A DNA stretch of 64,000 nucleotides from Dactylosporangium vinaceum. GTDB taxonomy: Bacteria; Actinomycetota; Actinomycetes; Mycobacteriales; Micromonosporaceae. Within the stretch, counting starts at the first letter, position 1. The number at the start of each line of letters is the position of its first letter. A program made the position numbers and the translations under genes. Shown piece by piece: positions 1 to 8,550 of the stretch. Below the pieces are notes generated by a model that saw nothing but the letters and a program-made list of their open reading frames with translations, had not been told where the DNA came from and searched no databases. The stretch covers positions 1,178,001 through 1,242,000 of the forward strand of contig NZ_CP061913.1 in assembly GCF_019904175.1 (NCBI RefSeq), in the 5' to 3' direction.

Positions 1-60
1 GTCGCTGTCCGGGTGCGTGGCGCAGCGTGTGCCGGTCGGCGCCGGCGCGGTGCCCGTCAC
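1..60 (-). CDS. 5' end of a further operon gene (partial)
   Basis: Only about 20 codons are inside the window, so no function can be given. A GTG at 60-58 overlaps the TGA (59-57) of the preceding gene in a GTGA arrangement. A GGAGGG ribosome-binding site lies about 6 bases upstream of it. The frame stays open to the window edge and contains a short C-A-T-H-P-D stretch. The coupling suggests that the leftward biosynthetic operon continues beyond position 1. Confidence 0.4.
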   Translation of the reverse strand, partial: MTGTAPAPTGTRCATHPDSD

Positions 61-1409
61 CGTGACCCTCCGTCCAGGGCGGCCTCGTCCAGCGGCGCCG
101 GGTGGGCCGGCGCCGGCCGGCCGGCGGCGAGGGCGGCGAAGTGCTCGCGGTGGGCGCGGGCGTAGGCCAGCTCGGCGAAGCAGCCGGCGTTGAAGTGCCA
201 CTGCGGTGGCTCGGCGAAGTCGGCGGCGCTCGCGTCGATCCACTCGGCGGTGTCGGCGGCCACCTCGCGCTCCAGCGCGGCGGCGGCCTCCCGGGGGCCG
301 GCCCCGACGGCCCGCCGCCGCCAGTAGTCACGCACCCGGAGCCCGTGCCGGAACGGTCCGGTGACCGCGCGCAGCGGGTGCAGCGGGTGTCCGCCGCCCG
401 CCGCGTCACCCACGCGAACCGCCGCGACCGGACCGGTGAGCGCGGAGTGCGCCGGCCGCCACGCCGTGGCCGACAGCAGCCGGGGCCGGTCGGCTCCGCC
501 GCGGACCGCCGCGTCGAGCTCCGCCTCCGGCCGCCCCAGCAGCTCGGCCGCGGCCGCCACGAACAGCCGCCGGACCGGCACGTCGACAGCGGCGGCGGAG
601 CGGGGGGAGCCCGGCGCCGCGGCCGGCCCCGGGTCGAAGACGTGGTATTCGGGCACCTGCACCGCGAGCCAGGCCGGTGCGCCGGTGGGGCCGCCGCCGA
701 TGACGACCTGGCGCACCCGGTACTCGTCGTGGTCCTCGTCGAACGCGGGCGCGACGCGGCGCCGGGCCAGTGGCCCCACCGGGACGTCAAGCACCCCGGC
801 GATGAGGTGCGTGCGGGCCGCGGTGGGGCCGCGGCCGTCGCCGTGGTCGAGGACGAGCGGCTCGACGACGACCGGCGCGTCGTCGAGCAGCGCCAGCTCG
901 GCGCCGAGTCCGTCGGCCGCGGCCGGCCGGTCGACCCGGACCCGCGGCGGCCGCCCGGCCCGGCGGTCGAGCGCCTCGACCGCGGCCAGGTAGGCCCACA
1001 GGCCCTCGAGCAGCTCGGCCGCGGGCACCCGCAGGACCGTGGGCCAGGTGCCGGTGACCGTCACCCGGGCCGCGCCGTCCACCCACTCCTCGCCGGTCTC
1101 GACCGCCGCGCCGGTCCGCGCCGGGTCGGCCGGGTCCAGCGCGTCGGCCAGCCGCCACGGTGAGCCGTCGGCGCGCACCGGGACCCCGCCGGGGCCGTAC
1201 CGCCGGCGCAGGAGACGGTCGAGCAGCGCCAGCTGCCGGTGGGCGCCGAGCGGCAGGCACCACATCGCGCCCGGGCCGAGGACGGGATCGCCGGGCGGGG
1301 CGGCGCCCGGCCCACCGGCCGCGCGCCGGCCCGCCGCGAGCGTCCACAGCATCGCCATCGCGCCCGCGCCGCCGGCCCCGAGCACCAGCAGGTCCGGCCG
1401 CTCCGGCAT
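57..1409 (-). CDS. FAD-like oxidoreductase of the aminoglycoside operon
   Basis: The 450-residue protein starts with a dinucleotide-binding fold: after a short lead, hydrophobic residues run into G-A-G-G-A-G at residues 11-16. Near the C-terminus an R-V-G-D-A-A-G-G-G segment resembles the GD motif that contacts the FAD ribityl chain in class A flavoproteins. I infer an FAD-dependent oxidoreductase; substrate and reaction are unknown. The open frame continues upstream to 2453, but only from ATG 1409 is there a good ribosome-binding site (GGAGGAG, 4 bases away), and the upstream part is antisense-like arginine/proline-rich noise. It follows the glycosyltransferase gene after 47 bases and overlaps the next gene by GTGA. 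A role in tailoring the cyclitol or sugar is inference from position only. Confidence 0.65.
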   Translation of the reverse strand: MPERPDLLVLGAGGAGAMAMLWTLAAGRRAAGGPGAAPPGDPVLGPGAMWCLPLGAHRQLALLDRLLRRRYGPGGVPVRADGSPWRLADALDPADPARTGAAVETGEEWVDGAARVTVTGTWPTVLRVPAAELLEGLWAYLAAVEALDRRAGRPPRVRVDRPAAADGLGAELALLDDAPVVVEPLVLDHGDGRGPTAARTHLIAGVLDVPVGPLARRRVAPAFDEDHDEYRVRQVVIGGGPTGAPAWLAVQVPEYHVFDPGPAAAPGSPRSAAAVDVPVRRLFVAAAAELLGRPEAELDAAVRGGADRPRLLSATAWRPAHSALTGPVAAVRVGDAAGGGHPLHPLRAVTGPFRHGLRVRDYWRRRAVGAGPREAAAALEREVAADTAEWIDASAADFAEPPQWHFNAGCFAELAYARAHREHFAALAAGRPAPAHPAPLDEAALDGGSR

Positions 1410-1456
1410 CGACTCCTCCACCCGCAGAACCCCTTCCCGCCCGTGCCCGTGATGTG

Positions 1457-2767
1457 TCAGGCGGCGCTCACGCCGGCCGCCGGCCGCGCGGGCTGCGCCG
1501 GTGCGGCGGCGTCCGTGACCGCGGTGTAGACGTCCAGCAGCCGCCGGGTGACGGCCTCCAGGTCGTATCCGGCCGCCCGCTGCGCACCGGCCTCGCCCAG
1601 CCGGGCCGCCAGCTCCGGCGCGCCCAGGACCTCCCGGATCGCGGCGGCCAGCGCGGGCGGGTCGCACGGCGGCACGATGAGGCCGGCGGCGCCGTGCCCG
1701 ACGACCGTCGGCAGGCCGCCCACGTCGGTGACGACCACCGGCCGGGCCGCGGTGAGCGCCTCCAGCACCGTGCCGCCCATCTCCTCGTGCCGGGACGGGA
1801 TCACGACCACCGTGGCCCGCCGCATGGTCCGGGCGATGTCGGGCCGGTCGAGGTGCCCGAGCAGGTCGACCCGGTCCTCGATGCCGAGCTGGCGCAGCTG
1901 GGTCCGGCAGCGGCTGAGCTCGTTGCCGTCGCCGCACATGACGAACCGGCCGGTGAAGCCCGCGCCGATCAGGATGCCCGCGGCGTCGACGTAGTCGGCC
2001 CAGCCCTTCTCCGGCGCGAACCGGCCGCAGTACAGCACCGTCGGCTCGGCCGCCGGGTCGGGCGCCTCGTCCGGGCCAGGTCGAAAGTCGGCCAACCGCA
2101 CGCCGTCCGGGACCACGTGGACCCGTCCGGCGTCGGTCAGGCCCAGCCCGAGGTAGGCGTCGCGGACCCGCTGGGTCAGCACCACCACGGCCTCCGCCCG
2201 GCGCACCGCGACCCGCTCGAAGAACCGGGCCGGCCCGATGAGCAGCCGGCCGGCCAGGGTCTCCGGGTGGAACGTCACAAGCGCGCTGCAGTGGACCGTC
2301 AGCGCGAGCGGCCGGCGCAGCACCCAGCGGGCCAGCACCGCGAACAGGAACGTCCACGGCAGTTCGCTGCAGTGCATGTGGATCACCGAGTACTGCCGGT
2401 GCCGGCCCCGCAGCCGCTGCCCGACGCACCAGGCGACGAGGGCGAGGCCCCACGAGACCAGCAGCCCGACGTACCCCTTGGAGCGCGTGGGGATCGGGGC
2501 CACCGGCGGCGACAGCAGCTCGAAGCGCGTGCGCTCGTCGAGCTGGACCGCGCTCGGCATGCCGGGCCGGCGGGGGAACACCACCGTCTGGCGGACGCCG
2601 AGCTCGGACAGCTGCTCGGTGGTCTGCATGATCTGGACCTGCATGCCGCCGATCGGCTCGTACTGCAGCTCCCGATGGGTCAGCTCGCGCCCGGCGAGGT
2701 AGTAGTAGGGCGTCAGCCGCAGCACGTGCAGGCCGGCCCGCGGGCTGCCGGCGTCAGAGCTCGGCAT
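1457..2767 (-). CDS. GT4-family glycosyltransferase, probable pseudodisaccharide-forming enzyme
   Basis: The 436-residue protein has the GT-B layout of family GT4: an N-terminal acceptor domain, then a donor domain with the signature G-R-F-A-P-E-K-G-W, a glycine-rich C-G-D-G-N-E turn and the EX7E-like segment H-E-E-M-G-G-T-V-L-E-A. It ends in a V-G-G-L-P...G-L-I-V-P-P nucleotide-sugar loop. ATG 2767 was chosen; it overlaps the upstream aminotransferase by 14 bases. A GTG at 2824 would lengthen the overlap. In aminoglycoside pathways an enzyme of this family transfers N-acetylglucosamine from UDP-GlcNAc to the aminocyclitol, after which a PIG-L deacetylase (6979-7734 here) removes the acetyl group. 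That donor and acceptor are inferred from context. Confidence 0.88.
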   Translation of the reverse strand: MPSSDAGSPRAGLHVLRLTPYYYLAGRELTHRELQYEPIGGMQVQIMQTTEQLSELGVRQTVVFPRRPGMPSAVQLDERTRFELLSPPVAPIPTRSKGYVGLLVSWGLALVAWCVGQRLRGRHRQYSVIHMHCSELPWTFLFAVLARWVLRRPLALTVHCSALVTFHPETLAGRLLIGPARFFERVAVRRAEAVVVLTQRVRDAYLGLGLTDAGRVHVVPDGVRLADFRPGPDEAPDPAAEPTVLYCGRFAPEKGWADYVDAAGILIGAGFTGRFVMCGDGNELSRCRTQLRQLGIEDRVDLLGHLDRPDIARTMRRATVVVIPSRHEEMGGTVLEALTAARPVVVTDVGGLPTVVGHGAAGLIVPPCDPPALAAAIREVLGAPELAARLGEAGAQRAAGYDLEAVTRRLLDVYTAVTDAAAPAQPARPAAGVSAA

Positions 2768-4025
2768 GGCGCGTGCGGACCTTGTCCAGCGCCCGCACGA
2801 TGTCGTCGACGTCGGCGGAGTCACCCAGCAGCAGCGAGTGGTGAAAGAGCAGTGTCGTGTCGCAGTACTGCTCCGAGCCGCTGAAGTCGCGCCCGAGCGC
2901 TCGCTCGCGGCCGTGGTCGTCCCACATGGCGGCGAACCGGCGCTTGGTCTGCGGGCGCAGCATGATGCTGCGGTGCAGCGGGGCGTCGGCCGGATACCAC
3001 GTCATCCCGAGCTCCGCGGTGAGCGCCTCGGCCACCCGGCTCAGCGGGGCCGCGCCGAACGTGCCCGGCTCGACCTGGATGCCGTACTCGTAGATCGAGC
3101 GCGCGTCCGCCTGCTCCGGCAGCGGGACGGGCGCGAAGCCGCCCAGCTCGGCCAGGCGCCGCTCCAGCTCACCGGCGATCTTCTCGCGGTGCTGGTGCTG
3201 CCCGTCGAGCCGGGGCAGCTGGTCGAGCAGGACGGCCGCGGACAGCTCGGACATGCAGTAGTTGGTGCCCATGATCTCGCCGGCCTCGATGAGCTCCATC
3301 TGGCCGGCGACCGGGCCGCCCTCCGGGTAGCAGCGGGAGTCGGCCCGCAGCTGCTGGGCCCGTCGGTAGATCTGCTCGTCGGCCGTGATGACCGCGCCGC
3401 CCTCGCCGCCGGTGAGCACCTTGCCGTTCTGGAAGCTGAAGACGCCGACGGCGCCGTGGGTGCCCACGGCCCGCCCGCGCCACCGGGCGCCGTGCGCCTG
3501 GGCGCAGTCCTCGATCAGCGGGATGCCGGCCTCTTGCGTGAGCGCGGTCAGCCCGTCGAGATCCGCGACGGTGCACGCGAGGTGGACCACGATGACGGCG
3601 CGGGTGCGCTCGCTCATCCCGGCGCGGACCGTCTCGGGCGTGATGCAGCCGGACTTCGGATCGCTGTCGACGAGCACCGGCAGCGCGCCGACGCGCAGGA
3701 CCGCGGTGACCGGCGCGACCCACGTCATGGCCGGCACGATGACCTCGTCGCCGGGGCCGATGTTCAGGGCCTCCAGCGCGACAAGCAGTGCGCTGGAGCC
3801 GTGGTCGACGCTGACGCAGTAGGGCGCGCCGTTGTAGCGCGCGAACTCCTCGGCGAAGCGCCGCTCCCGCGCGTGCGTGCCGTCGCTGGGCCAGCTGATC
3901 GCCCACCGGCGGGAGCGCAGTGCGTCGATCAGCTCCTGCTCGGTCGCCTGGTCGAACTGGGGCCAGGCCGGCCACGCCCGGCCCTGGCGCACCGGGGTCC
4001 CTCCGGAGACGGCGAGTGTGCTCAT
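2754..4025 (-). CDS. DegT/DnrJ/EryC1-family aminotransferase, inosose aminotransferase-like
   Basis: This 423-residue PLP enzyme carries the family's I-E-D-C-A-Q-A-H-G-A block (171-180) and the Schiff-base lysine in F-Q-N-G-K-V-L-T-G-G-E-G-G (K202). The N-terminus (L-A-V-S-G-G-T-P-V-R) and the whole layout resemble L-glutamine:scyllo-inosose aminotransferases of the StsC/BtrR/GenS2 type rather than sugar-nucleotide aminotransferases. It would convert an inosose (keto-cyclitol) to inosamine with glutamine as donor. ATG 4025 overlaps the TGA of the dehydrogenase gene by ATGA, so the two are translationally coupled: dehydrogenase oxidation followed by transamination is the classic pair for adding an amino group to a cyclitol. 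Which cyclitol carbon it aminates cannot be read from sequence. Confidence 0.88.
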   Translation of the reverse strand: MSTLAVSGGTPVRQGRAWPAWPQFDQATEQELIDALRSRRWAISWPSDGTHARERRFAEEFARYNGAPYCVSVDHGSSALLVALEALNIGPGDEVIVPAMTWVAPVTAVLRVGALPVLVDSDPKSGCITPETVRAGMSERTRAVIVVHLACTVADLDGLTALTQEAGIPLIEDCAQAHGARWRGRAVGTHGAVGVFSFQNGKVLTGGEGGAVITADEQIYRRAQQLRADSRCYPEGGPVAGQMELIEAGEIMGTNYCMSELSAAVLLDQLPRLDGQHQHREKIAGELERRLAELGGFAPVPLPEQADARSIYEYGIQVEPGTFGAAPLSRVAEALTAELGMTWYPADAPLHRSIMLRPQTKRRFAAMWDDHGRERALGRDFSGSEQYCDTTLLFHHSLLLGDSADVDDIVRALDKVRTRHAEL

Positions 4026-5077
4026 GAGTGCCCACCTTCCTGAACGGTCGCATCGGCATCGATCTCGGGGGCGTCGGTCCCGGAACCCATCTCGAAGAAC
4101 CGGCGCAGCGGAGCCGCCTCGCCGGTGTCCTCCAGGACCGCGCGGTAGCGGCTCAGCGGCAGCGGTGCGCTCACGAGCGGCTCCAGCCGGACCGCTCCCG
4201 ACGTGGCCACCTCCAGCGCGCGGCGCAGCTGGCCCTGGCCGGACAGCACGCCGTACACCGTCAGCTCCCGCAGCATCACCGTGCTGGGCTCGAAGCGGAC
4301 CGCTTCCTCGCCGGAGTAGCCGACCAGGACGTAGGCGCCGCCGGGGCGGGTGGCCCGCAGCCCGTCCGGGAAGACGTCGGCCACGCCGGTGCTGTCGAAG
4401 ACGACCTCGGGCTGCTCGTCGTCCCACTCGCTCAGCGCGACCCGGGCGTCCAGCCCGAGCTCGGTGGCGAGTGCGCGGCGGGCCGTGACCGGGTCGACGA
4501 CGCTCACCCGCTGCGCCCCGGCCGCCGCGGCGAGCTGGGCGACGAGCAGGCCGATGGTGCCGCCGCCGATGACGCCGACCAGCCGGCCCCGCACGTCCGG
4601 TCCCCGCTCGCAGGCGTGCAGGGCCACACCCAGCGGCTCCAGCAGGCAGGCCGCGGCCCCGGACAGCTGCTCGGGCAGCGGCTCCAGCTGCTGCGCCGGG
4701 ATCGTGACGAGCTCGGCGAACGCGCCGGGGCGGGTGAAGCCGAGCTCGTCACAGGCCGTGCAGAGATTGAACCGGCCGGCCGCGCACTGCGGGCACTCCC
4801 GGCACGGCAGGATGTTGTCGGCCACCACCGCCCGGCCGACCAGCTCCGGCCGGGTCGGTGCGGAGACCACCCGGCCGGCCCACTCGTGCCCGGGGATGAC
4901 CGGGTACTCCGCGTCGTGCAGCGTGCCCCGCAGCAGTCGCAGGTCGGTGCCGCACATGGCCACGTGGGTGATCGCCACCAGCGCCTCCCCGGGCCCGGGG
5001 ACCGGCCGGGGCACGCGCTCGACCGCGTGCTCCTTGGGTCCCCGCACCACGAGGGCGAGCATGTCGGCGGCCGTCAT
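4022..5077 (-). CDS. Zinc-dependent medium-chain alcohol dehydrogenase (cyclitol dehydrogenase candidate)
   Basis: The 351-residue protein is a typical MDR enzyme. Catalytic zinc ligands are seen at C42 (M-C-G-T-D) and H64-E65 (G-H-E-W-A-G). The structural zinc cluster is C92, C95, C98 and C106. A Rossmann turn G-V-I-G-G-G-T-I-G follows. It would oxidise a secondary alcohol with NAD(P)+. ATG 5077 overlaps the methyltransferase stop (ATGA), and its own stop overlaps the aminotransferase start (ATGA). That sandwich, and the known use of such dehydrogenases on 2-deoxy-scyllo-inosamine or scyllo-inosamine in aminoglycoside pathways, supports a role in making the keto-cyclitol for a second amination. 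The exact substrate is inference. Confidence 0.85.
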   Translation of the reverse strand: MTAADMLALVVRGPKEHAVERVPRPVPGPGEALVAITHVAMCGTDLRLLRGTLHDAEYPVIPGHEWAGRVVSAPTRPELVGRAVVADNILPCRECPQCAAGRFNLCTACDELGFTRPGAFAELVTIPAQQLEPLPEQLSGAAACLLEPLGVALHACERGPDVRGRLVGVIGGGTIGLLVAQLAAAAGAQRVSVVDPVTARRALATELGLDARVALSEWDDEQPEVVFDSTGVADVFPDGLRATRPGGAYVLVGYSGEEAVRFEPSTVMLRELTVYGVLSGQGQLRRALEVATSGAVRLEPLVSAPLPLSRYRAVLEDTGEAAPLRRFFEMGSGTDAPEIDADATVQEGGHS

Positions 5078-5757
5078 GCCGCGCCGCCGTCCAGGCCGGG
5101 CCCGGCGTCCGGGTTGGGACTGTCGCCGAGCCGGTGCACGAAGAACGCACGGCCGTGCCAGCCGTAGTTCAGGAAGTGGCTGTACTCGTAGAAGCCGTCG
5201 GTGCGCTCGAAGCACTCGACGAGCGCCCGGCGCATGCCGAAGCGCGGGTTGGCGCGGTTGCAGTTGTAGTCGTCGAGCAGGATGACCGCGCCGTCCGGGA
5301 ACAACCGGTTGCCCAGCAGGTGGTCGAGCACCTCCACGGTCGAGGAGTACAGGTCACAGTCGAGGTTGGCGATGGCCACCTCCCGCTGCAGCGGGTCGGA
5401 GACCAGCGACTGCTCGAACATGCCCCGCACGACGGTCCAGCCGTCCTCGCCGAAGCGGCGGGTGAACTCGCTGCGCAGCATCTCCTCGGTGCCGGGCGGG
5501 GACGCGTCCTCGCCGCCGCGCCAGTAGCCGGTGTCGACCACCTCGTAGGAGATGGCGTCGACGTTGTTCGTGCTCTTCGGGAAACCGGCGAAGGAGTCGT
5601 ACACGTACATGTGCCGCGGGTAGAGGGTCGTGTAGAACTCGGTCAGGGCGTCGAACTCGACGATGAGGTCGGCCAGCAGCAGGGAGCTGAACCCCTCGAA
5701 GCAGCCGAACTCGGCGACGGCACCCGGAATGTGGCTGCCGTAGACGTACTCGAACAC
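5074..5757 (-). CDS. TylF/macrocin-type O-methyltransferase (start unclear)
   Basis: This SAM-dependent methyltransferase has motif I as A-E-F-G-C-F-E-G (residues 15-22 from GTG 5757). Family-typical acidic motifs follow: L-D-C-D-L-Y-S-S-T and L-L-D-D-Y-N, the metal/acceptor site of TylF-like enzymes. The family methylates sugar or cyclitol hydroxyls in antibiotics, so O-methylation of the cyclitol is a reasonable guess. The first canonical start, GTG 5757, gives 227 residues and cuts into the usual N-terminal helix. The frame remains open and protein-like up to the radical SAM stop at 5849 but contains no ATG, GTG or TTG. An ATT at 5841, 10 bases after an AAGGGG sequence, may be the real start. 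The gene ends overlapping the dehydrogenase start. Confidence 0.8.
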   Translation of the reverse strand: MFEYVYGSHIPGAVAEFGCFEGFSSLLLADLIVEFDALTEFYTTLYPRHMYVYDSFAGFPKSTNNVDAISYEVVDTGYWRGGEDASPPGTEEMLRSEFTRRFGEDGWTVVRGMFEQSLVSDPLQREVAIANLDCDLYSSTVEVLDHLLGNRLFPDGAVILLDDYNCNRANPRFGMRRALVECFERTDGFYEYSHFLNYGWHGRAFFVHRLGDSPNPDAGPGLDGGAA

Positions 5758-5848
5758 GGTGCGGAACGCCTCGCCATAGATCCTTCTGGCCCGCTGCTGG
5801 TCGAGATACGTGGCGTTGGTGATTTGCTCGGCGGTACGAATCGCGAAT

Positions 5849-6985
5849 TCACCCCTTCGCAGTGACGGTGTCGTAGAGGGCAGGGTCGACGTCGATGTCC
5901 ATGTTCAGCTCGCAGCAGCGGTAACAGATCGGCTGCAGGCCCTCGCGGATCATCTGACGCATGCGGGTGTAGGTGTCGCTGTGGAAGACCTCGCTCAGCG
6001 TCTGCTCGCCCAGCGAACCCATGACCGTGTCGGCGAACGTGGTGCAGCTGATGACCTGGCCGTTGGGCAGCACGGTGGTCTGCGCCCACAGCTTCACGCA
6101 GGTCGTCTCGCGCACGATCCGGCTCCAGTCCTTGGCGAAGAACCGGCTCTTCTCGCGGTTGGAGTAGCGGGTCGGCGCGACGAGCACCCGCACGCCGGTG
6201 ATCCGGTCGGCCTCGTCGAGCTGCTCCTCCAGGATCTTCGGGTCGAGTTCGGCGTGCTGGTGCTCGTTGCAGTAGCCGGCCCAGGACGTGAAGGGCCGGC
6301 CGGTGACCGCCTCGAACGCGGGCCGGGAGCCCTTGCCCTCCTCGCGCGTGAAGAAGCTCGACAGCCCGATCGTGATCTCCTCCACGCCGAGCTGCTCGGT
6401 CAGTCGCACCATGTCGACGAGGTGCGTGTAGTTCATGCCGGTGACCACGAAGTTCAGGGCGATGTTGGGGCCGTGGCCGGCCCGCGCCTTCGCCTCCTGC
6501 AGCGACTTCAGCCCGGTGACGGCCCGCTCGAACGCGTCGCGGCCGCGGATCGGGTCGTTGACCTCCGACGACGGGCCGTCGATGGAGATGTACACGTCGT
6601 CGATGCCCGAGTCCACGATGGCGTCGGCGAAGCGCGGCAGCAGCGTCGCGTTGGTGCTCATGTCGAGGTTGCAGTCCGGCATGCGGGTCTTGGCGATACG
6701 CATGAGCCCGACGGCGTCGCGGTGCATGAGCGGCTCGCCGCCCATCATGGTCAGGTAGACCTTCTCGCGGTTGCCCTCGGCGAGCTCGTCGACAAGGGCC
6801 GTCCACATCTCGACGCTCATCTGGTCGCGTTTGACCTCGGCGAGCCATGTGCTCTCCGCGGCCGAGTCGCCGTACATCCAGCACTCCCGGCAGGTCAGGT
6901 TGCACGCCCAGTTCACGAACGCCGTGACGTGGCGCGGTACCGCCGGGATGGTCAGCGGGATGAGCGGTATTGGCTGCGTCACCAT
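5849..6985 (-). CDS. Radical SAM/SPASM-type enzyme
   Basis: The 378-residue protein binds a [4Fe-4S] cluster through C28-x3-C32-x2-C35 and has the SAM-binding M-M-G-G-E-P motif. A cysteine-bearing C-terminal region (C-V-K near residue 290, I-S-C-T-T-F, then P-I-C-Y-R-C-C) resembles a SPASM or twitch domain with auxiliary clusters. Members act on peptides or, like BtrN and NeoN in aminoglycoside pathways, oxidise or epimerise aminocyclitols and sugars. Operon membership favours a small-molecule substrate here, such as epimerisation, deoxygenation or alcohol oxidation. The start ATG 6985 has GGAG about 10 bases upstream and overlaps the deacetylase stop by 7 bases. The precise reaction is not predictable. 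Confidence 0.83.
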   Translation of the reverse strand: MVTQPIPLIPLTIPAVPRHVTAFVNWACNLTCRECWMYGDSAAESTWLAEVKRDQMSVEMWTALVDELAEGNREKVYLTMMGGEPLMHRDAVGLMRIAKTRMPDCNLDMSTNATLLPRFADAIVDSGIDDVYISIDGPSSEVNDPIRGRDAFERAVTGLKSLQEAKARAGHGPNIALNFVVTGMNYTHLVDMVRLTEQLGVEEITIGLSSFFTREEGKGSRPAFEAVTGRPFTSWAGYCNEHQHAELDPKILEEQLDEADRITGVRVLVAPTRYSNREKSRFFAKDWSRIVRETTCVKLWAQTTVLPNGQVISCTTFADTVMGSLGEQTLSEVFHSDTYTRMRQMIREGLQPICYRCCELNMDIDVDPALYDTVTAKG

Positions 6986-7734
6986 GCGTGGGTCTCCATT
7001 CTGGGCAGCGGCGCATCTGTGTTCGGCATCGCCGGAACACCGGCGAGGAGCTGGGAGAAGCAGTGCGCGCCGGAGCCGGTGGCGGCCCACAGCCGCTCGC
7101 CGCCGGCCGTGGCGCTGTGCGCGGAGATGACCGGCAGGATGAGGTGCGGCTCCTGCGAGGGGTAGCAGCGCACGCCGGCCTCGCGCTCGGCGTGGTGGGC
7201 CGCGACGCCGACGACGACCGGGTGATCGGTGTGCGACACGTGCACCCCCGCCGCGTAGGGCAGGTCCTCGTAGTAGACGAGCGCGCAGCCCGGCGCCTCG
7301 ACGGGCGCGACGGCCTCGGCGGCCGCGCGGGCGGCCACGTGGTCGACGTGCCCGCGGATGGCCAGCGGCACCAGCAGCAGATCGGGGCGGGTCGCGCGCA
7401 ACGCACCGGCCAGCCGCTCGGCCGCCTGGGCCACGATCGCCGGCTCGGCCCGGGCGCCCATCTCGGTGTCGTCGTCGTAGCCGCGCAGGCTCGCGTCGGG
7501 CAGGTCGGCGCGGTACAGCCGGACGCCCGTCAGGGACGACCAGGCGGCGTCCTCGAGCGCGCGGACGCCGCCGGCGGCGGTCGTGCCGTGGGCCGGTGAG
7601 GCGGGCGCGTAGGTGGTCCGGCCGAACAGCGTCAGCGCGGACAGCGCCGTGCCGGTGCCGGCGAGCCGCGCGACAGTGCCGCCGATCGACCAGGCGATGT
7701 CGTCGGGGTGTGGGGAGAGCAGCAGTACGTTCAT
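6979..7734 (-). CDS. PIG-L/LmbE-family N-acetylglucosamine deacetylase
   Basis: The 251-residue protein begins M-N-V-L-L-L-S-P-H-P-D-D, the zinc-binding H-P-D-D motif of the PIG-L/LmbE superfamily. The later R-G-H-V-D-H supplies the third zinc ligand. Relatives in aminoglycoside clusters (BtrD, Neo and Kan counterparts) remove the N-acetyl group from the freshly attached N-acetylglucosamine unit; mycothiol MshB and GPI PIG-L do the same on GlcNAc-inositol. The substrate here is probably a GlcNAc-aminocyclitol. ATG 7734 shares one base with the kinase stop (TGATG). A long upstream open extension to 8346 is the shadow of the kinase gene. Confidence 0.86.
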   Translation of the reverse strand: MNVLLLSPHPDDIAWSIGGTVARLAGTGTALSALTLFGRTTYAPASPAHGTTAAGGVRALEDAAWSSLTGVRLYRADLPDASLRGYDDDTEMGARAEPAIVAQAAERLAGALRATRPDLLLVPLAIRGHVDHVAARAAAEAVAPVEAPGCALVYYEDLPYAAGVHVSHTDHPVVVGVAAHHAEREAGVRCYPSQEPHLILPVISAHSATAGGERLWAATGSGAHCFSQLLAGVPAMPNTDAPLPRMETHAW

Positions 7735-8549
7735 CAGACGAACTCGTCCAGGAGGCAGTAGAAGCGGTCCTTGGCGGCGTCGTGGCGGGCGCCGTACCGG
7801 CCCAGGAAGTGCGTGCTCGCGACCTGCCCGACGCCGGGGAACTGCTCGGTCACGTCGCGCCGGGCGATGGCCAGGTCCTTCCAGCGGTCGGCGACGCCGA
7901 GCCGGCCGACGTCGAGGATGCCGGCGAGCGTGAGCGCCTCCGGCTCGATGAGGAAGTTGTCCAGGCACGGGTCGCCGTGGCACACGACCAGATCCTCGGG
8001 CGCGGGCGACGGCGTGGCGGCCAGCTCGTCGAGCAGCTGCCGCACCGACCGCCCGCGCCGCTGCGGATCCAGGTCGTCGAGGTCGATCCAGCCCATCTCG
8101 GCCGCCAGCCGGGCCAGCGGCAGGGTCACCGCCAGGGTCCGGTCGAACGGGCAGTCGGCCACCGGCAGGTCGTGCAGGTCGCGCAGCACGTCCGCGACCA
8201 GGTCGAGCACCGCGGGCCACTCCCCGGGCGCCCACGGCCCGGCCGCCGAGCGGCCCGCGAGCGCCGTCGTGACGAGCCACATCAGCTCGTCGTCGCCGCC
8301 GACGTCGACCACCTCGGCCACCGGGAAACCCTGAGCCGCGAGCCACTGCAGGCGCTCGGCCTCGTTGCCCGGGTGGAACCGCAGGTCGTCATCGCGCCGC
8401 GGCGGCGTCGTCTTCACGTAGAACGCGTGGCGGCGCCCGTCGACACGGTGGATGACCGTGCCGTACGAGCGGCTCGCCACGTGCGTCCACGCGCCGTCGA
8501 GCCGCAGTCGGGCGGCGAGGGCGGCCGGTGGCCCGGCTGGCTGGGACAT
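7734..8549 (-). CDS. APH(3')-type aminoglycoside phosphotransferase
   Basis: The 271-residue kinase has APH(3') hallmarks. These are an ATP-binding lysine near K46, a Brenner motif H-G-D-P-C-L-D-N-F-L (191-200, catalytic D193 and N198) and the metal-binding D-V-G-R-L-G-V-A-D-R-W at 213-223. It transfers phosphate from ATP to an aminoglycoside hydroxyl, most likely O-3'. Two roles are possible: self-resistance, or biosynthesis as in gentamicin, where a 3'-phosphotransferase (GenP) primes 3',4'-dideoxygenation. Its place inside the biosynthetic operon, between deacetylase and aminotransferase, and the separate rRNA methylase for resistance favour biosynthesis. ATG 8549 lies one base after the aminotransferase TGA. 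Confidence 0.87.
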   Translation of the reverse strand: MSQPAGPPAALAARLRLDGAWTHVASRSYGTVIHRVDGRRHAFYVKTTPPRRDDDLRFHPGNEAERLQWLAAQGFPVAEVVDVGGDDELMWLVTTALAGRSAAGPWAPGEWPAVLDLVADVLRDLHDLPVADCPFDRTLAVTLPLARLAAEMGWIDLDDLDPQRRGRSVRQLLDELAATPSPAPEDLVVCHGDPCLDNFLIEPEALTLAGILDVGRLGVADRWKDLAIARRDVTEQFPGVGQVASTHFLGRYGARHDAAKDRFYCLLDEFV

Positions 8550-8550
8550 G

